Source: Prolixibacteraceae bacterium
GTDB lineage: Bacteria > Bacteroidota > Bacteroidia > Bacteroidales > Prolixibacteraceae
Length of the DNA stretch: 10,474 bases
Direction of reading: 5' to 3'
NCBI GenBank assembly: GCA_009782655.1
Contig: WRIQ01000024.1
Coordinates: forward strand, 1-10,474
Shown here: piece after piece, positions 6,413-10,474 of the stretch
Numbering within the stretch: position 1 is the stretch's first letter
Layout of the letters: the number at the start of each line of letters is the position of its first letter
The notes under the pieces: model-generated
The model's input: the letters and a program-made list of their open reading frames with translations, nothing else
Told to the model about the DNA's origin: nothing
Database searches by the model: none
Program-made: the position numbers and the translations under genes

Positions 6413-6940
6413 GTGGAAAGATTGTCTATATATAATATTGCGTTCAAAGGGTTGAAAGAAGGCAACCATGAATTTGGTTTTAACATCGGCAAACCGTTCT
6501 TTGAGAATTTTGGGAACAGCCTTGTTGAAGATGGCGATGTACATATTCGGTTGGTTCTGGAAAAAAGAACCACTTTTATGGTTTTGCATATCAATGTTTC
6601 GGGAGAAGTGTTACTGAATTGCGACCGTTGCCTTGAGTTGTATGGACAACCCATCGAAAATACGGCAAAGCTGTATGTCAAATTTGATGAAAATCAGGAA
6701 GATAGCGGCGATGATATCATCTGGCTGACGCCCGACGAATACCAGTTCAATGTGGCGCAGTTGATATACGAGTACGTTATTACCGCTGTTCCGTTGCGCC
6801 ATGTGCATCCGCACGGCAAAGACGGAAAAAGAACCTGCGATCCCCTGATGGTTGAGAAACTGAAAGAATATCGCCGGAAAGACATACAGGAAAACGACGA
6901 ACGTTGGGACGAATTAAAAAGATTGATGAATAATAACTAA
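6413..6940 (+). CDS. yceD: YceD / DUF177 family protein (large-subunit rRNA accumulation factor family)
   Basis: The family is encoded next to rpmF across bacteria, and its E. coli and plant members are linked to 23S rRNA accumulation. The protein here is 175 residues from GTG 6413 (VERLSIYNIAFKGLKEGNHEF). The family core is visible as VSGEVLLNCDRCLE (62-75), the NVAQLIYEYVITAVPLRHVHP stretch (113-133) and a charged C-terminus containing RWDELKRLM (164-172). Cysteines 70 and 73 form CxxC, with Cys142 and an H-V-H-P-H run (130-134) nearby, which could bind metal. GTG 6413 is preferred over TTG 6395 because the latter overlaps the promoter core. rpmF follows after 17 bases. The family call is firm, the start moderately so, and the molecular role is inferred from context. 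Confidence 0.88.
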   Translation: MERLSIYNIAFKGLKEGNHEFGFNIGKPFFENFGNSLVEDGDVHIRLVLEKRTTFMVLHINVSGEVLLNCDRCLELYGQPIENTAKLYVKFDENQEDSGDDIIWLTPDEYQFNVAQLIYEYVITAVPLRHVHPHGKDGKRTCDPLMVEKLKEYRRKDIQENDERWDELKRLMNNN

Positions 6941-6957
6941 AATAAAAAATAATTACG

Positions 6958-7143
6958 ATGGCACATCCGAAGCACAAAACTTCAAAAACAAGAAGGGACA
7001 AAAGGAGAACCCACTACAAAGCAGTGGCTCCGACACTTTCAACCTGTTCAAACTGCGGTACGACGGTGAAATACCACAACATCTGCCCCGAATGTGGGTA
7101 TTACAGAGGCAAACAGGTAATCGAAAAAGAGATTGCAGTTTAA
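6958..7143 (+). CDS. rpmF: 50S ribosomal protein L32
   Basis: This 61-residue, very basic protein begins MAHPKHKTSKTRRDKRRTHY, the standard bL32 N-terminus. CSNCG (30-34) and CPECG (43-47) form a four-cysteine zinc ribbon, so this is the zinc-binding (C+) form rather than the cysteine-free one. bL32 sits on the large subunit near the peptidyl-transferase side of domain V of 23S rRNA. It is co-transcribed with yceD (17-base gap) and closed by an intrinsic terminator 15 bases after its stop. Confidence 0.97.
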   Translation: MAHPKHKTSKTRRDKRRTHYKAVAPTLSTCSNCGTTVKYHNICPECGYYRGKQVIEKEIAV

Positions 7144-7158
7144 GCAACTTATAGGTAC

Positions 7159-7187
7159 AGATCAGAAGCATTTCTGATCTTTTTTTA
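7159..7187 (+). terminator. Rho-independent terminator after rpmF
   Basis: AGATCAGAA (7159-7167) pairs perfectly with TTCTGATCT (7172-7180) across a GCAT loop, followed by a run of seven T (7181-7187). The stem is complete with no mismatch. It separates yceD-rpmF from fabH. Confidence 0.88.
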
Positions 7188-7276
7188 TCTTTTCTGTTCG
7201 TTTTTTTATCGGCGAAATTATCGATATAAATTACGAGCAGGTTTTTTATATGCCTTTAAATAAAATATAGACGGTT

Positions 7277-8266
7277 ATGAAAACTCCACATGCCCGCATA
7301 TCAGGCATAGCGGCATATGTACCCGAATACAGGCTTACCAACAACGAGTTAAGTAAAATGATAGACACCACCGATGAGTGGATCATGCAACGGATAGGCA
7401 TTAAAGAGCGCCGCATTCTCATCGACAGCAGAAAAGCGACCAGCGATTTGGCTGTCGAAGCAATTGGTTCGTTGCTCAAAAAAACGCAAACCCTCCCCGA
7501 CGATGTGGATATGCTGATTTGCGCCACCATCACTCCCGACATGCCCTTTCCTGCAACGGCAAACATCATCTGCGAAAAATTGCGCCTCAACAACGCATGG
7601 GGTTACGATATCAGCGCTGCCTGCTCGGGATTTATCTATGCACTGGTTACCGCCGCGCAATTTGTGGAAACCGGCCGATACAAAAAGATAGTTGTTGTTG
7701 GCGCCGAAAAGATGTCGTCGATAGTCAACTACCAAGACCGCGCCGTGAGTCCGCTATTTGGCGATGGCGCCGGCGCCGTTATGGTCGAACCGGCTATTGA
7801 TGAAAACGGGGTCATCGATCATATTTTTCACGTTGATGGCGCAGGGCGGCATTTCCTGCACCAAAAAGCCGGCGGCTCGCTGAATCCGGCATCGCACCAC
7901 ACCGTCGACAATAAAATGCACTTCATATTTCAGGAAGGACAAACCGTTTTCAAATTCGCTGTTTCGCGGATGGCCGAAGTAGCCGCCGAGCTGATGCAAA
8001 AAAACGGCCTCACCCACAACGATCTCGCTTGGCTGGTTCCGCATCAGGCCAACATGCGCATCATCAGCGCCACCACACGCCACATCGGTATCGACGCCAA
8101 CAAGGTGATGATAAACATCGAAAAATATGGAAACACCACTGCGGCCACCATTCCGCTGTGCCTCGCAGATTACGAAAGCCAACTGAAAAAGGGCGACAAA
8201 ATTATTTTGGTGGCTTTCGGTGCAGGTTTCACTTGGGGAGGCGTTTACCTCAAATGGGCAATATGA
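7277..8266 (+). CDS. fabH: 3-oxoacyl-[acyl-carrier-protein] synthase III (KAS III, FabH)
   Basis: FabH condenses acetyl-CoA (or a branched acyl-CoA) with malonyl-ACP to start type II fatty-acid synthesis. The 329-residue protein is full length for the family. The catalytic triad is visible: Cys116 in DISAACSGFIYAL (111-123), His256 in VPHQANMRII (254-263) and Asn286 in KYGNTTAATIP (283-293). The N-terminal TTDEWIMQRIGIKERR (31-46), SPLFGDGAGAV (158-168) and C-terminal FGAGFTWGGVYLKW (314-327) are also typical. Unlike many bacteria, no plsX lies between rpmF and fabH, and a terminator isolates fabH from rpmF. I see no clean TAnnTTTG promoter in the 89 bases between the terminator and the ATG. 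Substrate preference cannot be read from sequence alone. Confidence 0.96.
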   Translation: MKTPHARISGIAAYVPEYRLTNNELSKMIDTTDEWIMQRIGIKERRILIDSRKATSDLAVEAIGSLLKKTQTLPDDVDMLICATITPDMPFPATANIICEKLRLNNAWGYDISAACSGFIYALVTAAQFVETGRYKKIVVVGAEKMSSIVNYQDRAVSPLFGDGAGAVMVEPAIDENGVIDHIFHVDGAGRHFLHQKAGGSLNPASHHTVDNKMHFIFQEGQTVFKFAVSRMAEVAAELMQKNGLTHNDLAWLVPHQANMRIISATTRHIGIDANKVMINIEKYGNTTAATIPLCLADYESQLKKGDKIILVAFGAGFTWGGVYLKWAI

Positions 8267-8339
8267 ATCGGCGCAACAAAATCAATGGTTTTTCATCGAA
8301 TTATTCTCAAAACAACACCAAACTATTGAACTTTGAATG

Positions 8340-8358
8340 TATAAATCATCCATTTATA
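8340..8358. repeat. AT-only inverted repeat after fabH, possible weak terminator
   Basis: TATAAAT (8340-8346) and ATTTATA (8352-8358) are perfect reverse complements around CATCC, followed by AAGGA and a T-rich run (8364-8369). The stem contains no G-C pair, so it is weak as a terminator. It may instead be an operator in the gap before the bactofilin gene. Confidence 0.35.
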
Positions 8359-8386
8359 AAGGATTTTTTATTTCTACGGACAAAAA

Positions 8387-8418
8387 TTTCTCGCGTTATG
8401 TTTTTTTTTGTACTTTCA
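8387..8418 (+). promoter_or_regulatory. Tentative promoter for the bactofilin gene
   Basis: TTTC (8387-8390) and TACTTTCA (8411-8418) are separated by 20 bases, the same geometry as the yceD promoter, but the -7 box has two mismatches in TTTG. It would give a leader of about 55 bases before ATG 8481. Confidence 0.25.
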
Positions 8419-8480
8419 GACGCTCAAAAACGAATACTATTTTAACCAGTAGCAGCAAAAATTTTAATAAATAAACGAGG

Positions 8481-8861
8481 ATGAATCAGAAACCAAATTT
8501 TGAACCGACAGGGCAGAGTATAAACCTGATAAGCAAAGGGACGCAGATTACAGGCGATATTGTTGCCGAAAGCGACATTCGGATAGATGGTTACCTGAAA
8601 GGTAACATCAAATCAAAGGGAAAACTTGTTGTGGGGACCACAGGCCAGATAGAAGGTGAAATTGAATGTAATACCGTTGAGGTTTCGGGAAATGTCAACG
8701 GCAAAATCATCACCCATGATCTGTTGACACTCAAGTCGACTGCCAACGTTACGGGTGATATTCAGGCCACTAAGCTCTCCATTGAGCCGGGTTCGATTTT
8801 TACCGGGAGTTGCACCATGGGGAGGCCTGCTGCCGATAGAACGAACATTCCTAAAAAATGA
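8481..8861 (+). CDS. Bactofilin (polymer-forming cytoskeletal protein)
   Basis: This 126-residue protein contains the bactofilin/DUF583 domain. From about residue 18 to 112, short beta strands recur with hydrophobic-glycine periodicity: GTQITGDIVAESDIRIDG, GNIKSKGKLVVGTTGQIEG, VEVSGNVNGKIIT, STANVTGDIQATKLSIEPG and SIFTGSCTMG. This is the signature of the right-handed beta-helix that assembles end to end, without nucleotide, into membrane-associated filaments that localise envelope enzymes. Flexible N- and C-terminal tails flank the helix, as is usual. The ATG at 8481 is preceded by CGAGG, a modest ribosome-binding-like sequence. Its TGA overlaps the ATG of the next gene, so the two are translationally coupled. 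Fold is secure; the cargo is unknown. Confidence 0.93.
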   Translation: MNQKPNFEPTGQSINLISKGTQITGDIVAESDIRIDGYLKGNIKSKGKLVVGTTGQIEGEIECNTVEVSGNVNGKIITHDLLTLKSTANVTGDIQATKLSIEPGSIFTGSCTMGRPAADRTNIPKK

Positions 8862-9238
8862 CAGTTGAAATAAAACGGTTTTTAGTAAAAATTTCAATAT
8901 TAACCGCTTTAATAGCGCTGATTGGATTTGTAATTTTCTATTTTTTTTTGGAAGATCACTATCGGCTGCTGTATGTTTTTTTATTGCTTTTTATCTATGT
9001 TTTCACAGCCTCGACACAGTCATATCTCATAAAACATATTCATTCTGATTTCCGGCGATTTACCGCTTTACATTCCGTCATTAATCTCTCGAGGCTGTTA
9101 GTATTTGTGATTATCATTGTGGTTTATCTCATTTTCAGAAAAGAAGACGGCCTGTTTTTCGTCATCGTAACCCTTGCTTTATATTTTATTTATTCGGTTT
9201 TTGGTACCTTCCAACTGTCGCACATCTCGAGAAAATAA
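8858..9238 (+). CDS. Small four-helix membrane protein of unknown function, coupled to bactofilin
   Basis: This 126-residue protein is mostly hydrophobic, with predicted membrane segments at about 9-30, 36-54, 77-95 and 99-118, separated by short charged loops (for example IKHIHSDFRRF at 58-68 and FRKEDG at 93-98) and ending in a basic HISRK tail. There is no signal peptidase site or catalytic motif. The ATG at 8858 overlaps the bactofilin stop by 4 bases (ATGA), so the pair is translationally coupled. From memory, similar four-helix hypothetical proteins stand between bactofilin and atpB in ATP synthase loci of Bacteroidota, where some resemble AtpI. Here no atp gene follows. It may be a membrane anchor for the bactofilin or an AtpI-like relic; both are inference. 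Confidence 0.8.
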   Translation: MTVEIKRFLVKISILTALIALIGFVIFYFFLEDHYRLLYVFLLLFIYVFTASTQSYLIKHIHSDFRRFTALHSVINLSRLLVFVIIIVVYLIFRKEDGLFFVIVTLALYFIYSVFGTFQLSHISRK

Positions 9239-9269
9239 CAGCTCGCTAATAAAACCGATTCACCTGCAA

Positions 9270-9293
9270 AACCGTGCGCTGCCGCACACGGTT
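9270..9293. other. GC-rich hairpin after the membrane protein gene
   Basis: AACCGT (9270-9275) pairs with ACGGTT (9288-9293), and GCG (9276-9278) pairs with CGC (9283-9285) above a two-base bulge and a CTGC loop. It lies 31 bases after the stop of the bactofilin-membrane protein pair. There is no T run, so it may act as an mRNA 3' end stabiliser or a factor-dependent terminator. Confidence 0.45.
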
Positions 9294-9447
9294 ATAAACA
9301 CGCAATCGCTCAGCTATTTTTGCAACACACATATTATGAGACTTTTACAGACAAGCAGTCTTGCATGTGAGCCATTTTCTCTCTGGAATGTGTCGGGTTT
9401 CGTTGCAATAAAAAAAAATATTTGTCGTTGATGTTACTTAATACCGA

Positions 9448-9455
9448 TATATTTG
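9448..9455 (+). promoter_or_regulatory. Bacteroidota -7 promoter core before the sugar transferase
   Basis: TATATTTG followed by CA matches TAnnTTTG. A TTTG at 9421-9424 lies 23 bases upstream, slightly longer than the usual 19-21. The distance to ATG 9478 is 22 bases, giving a very short leader. Confidence 0.5.
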
Positions 9456-9477
9456 CATTGATTTTTTTTACCTTTTT

Positions 9478-10474
9478 ATGAACAAGAAGCGGCAGGTTGC
9501 CCGATATCTCTTTTTCGATTTTCTGGCAGCTGCATTGAGTTGGACACTTTTTTACATCTACCGCAAACAGGTTATTGAACCTGTCAAATTCGGGTACAAA
9601 ATTCCCATCGAGTTTAATTCCATGTATTATCTCGGACTATTGCTGATTCCTGTTTGCTGGCTGCTTTTTTATTTCATAACAGGATTTTACCAGAACATTT
9701 ATCGTCGTTCGCGGCTTATTGAGCTTTGGCAAACGGTACTCACATCAGTTGTAGGAGTTACCGCCCTGTTTTTTGCTTTGATGCTGGACGACACAATCTA
9801 CTCCTACAAAAACTATTACAACCTTTATTTTACCTTGCTGGGGCTTCAATTTTTTTTCACCTACTTCGTTCGCCTCATTCTCACAGCGCAGACCACACGG
9901 CGTATTCATACCCGAAAAATCGGATTTAACACGCTGATTATCGGAAACAACGAAAAGGCATTCACCGTTTTCAAGGAGATGAGTACGCAGCCGCGTCCAC
10001 AGGGAAATATTTTCACGGGATATATCCATACCGGAGGAAATGAAAAAGACCACCTCGCCAGCCACCTTGCCAGTTTGGGAACATTGGATTCGATTGAAAG
10101 CGTGATCGCCGCCAACAACATAGAAGAGGTCATCATTGCCTTGGAACCCAACCAGCACGAATTGATGAACAACATCCTCACCTCCATCGAGAATCAGGAG
10201 CTCATCATTTGGGGCATCCCCGATTTATACGATTTTTTGTCGGGAACGGTGAAAGTGAAAGCCATATACAGCAGTCCGCTGATAAAAATATCCAACGGTC
10301 TGATGCCGGCATGGCAAGCCAATATGAAACGGTTGATCGACATTTCGTTTTCGTCTCTGGCGATAATTCTACTTTCGCCTTTTTATCTTGTTCTGCCCAT
10401 AATCATCAAATCAACATCGAAAGGGCCGGTAATTTACAAACAGGAACGGATCGGGCGGTTTGGCAAACCGTTCG
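9478..10474 (+). CDS. Polyprenyl-phosphate sugar-phosphotransferase (WbaP/WcaJ-like EPS or O-antigen initiating enzyme), 3' end outside window
   Basis: From ATG 9478 there are 332 codons with no stop before the right edge. Four N-terminal membrane segments (about 8-28, 50-70, 88-105, 117-137) are followed by a Rossmann-like CoA_binding_3 domain starting GFNTLIIGNN (149-158), a fifth hydrophobic segment (about 288-312) preceded by MKRLIDI (283-289), and the start of the bacterial sugar-transferase domain with KGPVIYKQERIGRFGKPF (315-332). This is the architecture of enzymes that move a sugar-1-phosphate from a UDP-sugar to undecaprenyl phosphate, the first step of capsule, exopolysaccharide or O-antigen synthesis at the inner membrane. 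The full family is about 460-480 residues; the catalytic Asp-Glu region is beyond the window. A TAnnTTTG core lies 22 bases upstream, so it probably opens a new operon. The sugar is unknown. Confidence 0.92.
   Translation, partial: MNKKRQVARYLFFDFLAAALSWTLFYIYRKQVIEPVKFGYKIPIEFNSMYYLGLLLIPVCWLLFYFITGFYQNIYRRSRLIELWQTVLTSVVGVTALFFALMLDDTIYSYKNYYNLYFTLLGLQFFFTYFVRLILTAQTTRRIHTRKIGFNTLIIGNNEKAFTVFKEMSTQPRPQGNIFTGYIHTGGNEKDHLASHLASLGTLDSIESVIAANNIEEVIIALEPNQHELMNNILTSIENQELIIWGIPDLYDFLSGTVKVKAIYSSPLIKISNGLMPAWQANMKRLIDISFSSLAIILLSPFYLVLPIIIKSTSKGPVIYKQERIGRFGKPF

Larger units (their letters stand above)
9239..9477. other. 239-base gap before the glycan-initiation gene
   Basis: It holds a GC-rich hairpin (9270-9293), a TATTTTTG promoter-like core (9315-9322), a possible 31-codon ORF (9336-9431), an A9 run (9409-9418 region) and the promoter core before the sugar transferase (9448-9455). 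No recognisable gene is present. Confidence 0.5.

Noticed and set aside
1..10474. Search for CRISPR repeats, tRNA genes, transposase or defence genes
   Set aside because: No regularly spaced repeats of 24-40 bases, no tRNA-like T-loop with matching acceptor stem in the gaps, and no transposase, integrase, nuclease or toxin-like reading frame were seen.

Overview
The window looks like an ordinary chromosomal stretch from a member of the Bacteroidota, probably Bacteroidales-like. Three things point there: the protein sequences (a GTG-started TrmB beginning MGKNKL, a Mrp with WFTPAELPENRYY where other Mrp proteins carry CxxC, an L32 preceded by a DUF177 protein); the near absence of Shine-Dalgarno sequences; and several promoter cores of the Bacteroidota type TAnnTTTG (positions 479, 3131, 6390 and 9448). 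Coding DNA is moderate in GC, and the gaps are very AT-rich.

Layout. Positions 1-358 (minus strand) hold the N-terminal third or so of a group II PLP-dependent decarboxylase that runs off the left edge. A 453-base AT-rich gap with a 14-bp palindrome and short tandem repeats separates it from a tight plus-strand run: trmB (tRNA m7G46 methyltransferase), an alkyltransferase-like protein with PAHR in place of PCHR, and mrp/apbC (P-loop Fe-S carrier family), spaced -8 and +11 bases. A promoter then precedes dxs (first step of the MEP isoprenoid pathway), which is followed after 47 bases by an orphan membrane sensor histidine kinase. Another promoter starts yceD (DUF177) and rpmF (ribosomal protein L32), closed by a clear intrinsic terminator. 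fabH (fatty-acid initiation) follows as its own unit. After a 214-base gap come a bactofilin and a four-helix membrane protein overlapping by 4 bases. A 239-base gap with a hairpin and a promoter core leads into a partial polyprenyl-phosphate sugar-phosphotransferase (EPS/O-antigen initiating enzyme), cut by the right edge.

How the genes fit together. Most are housekeeping genes: tRNA modification, DNA-damage recognition, Fe-S cofactor handling, isoprenoid precursors, ribosome assembly and fatty-acid initiation. The right part turns to envelope functions (bactofilin scaffold, membrane protein, surface-glycan initiation). Dxs supplies isoprenoid precursors that ultimately feed the polyprenyl carrier used by enzymes like the last gene, but nothing shows co-regulation.

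I see no CRISPR array, tRNA, rRNA, insertion sequence or obvious defence system, and no clear new multi-gene system. The points worth a second look are a Mrp with no cysteine at all, an in-frame short duplication in the sensor domain of the kinase, a bactofilin/membrane-protein pair resembling the start of an ATP synthase locus without the synthase, and promoter positions that move two start codons.
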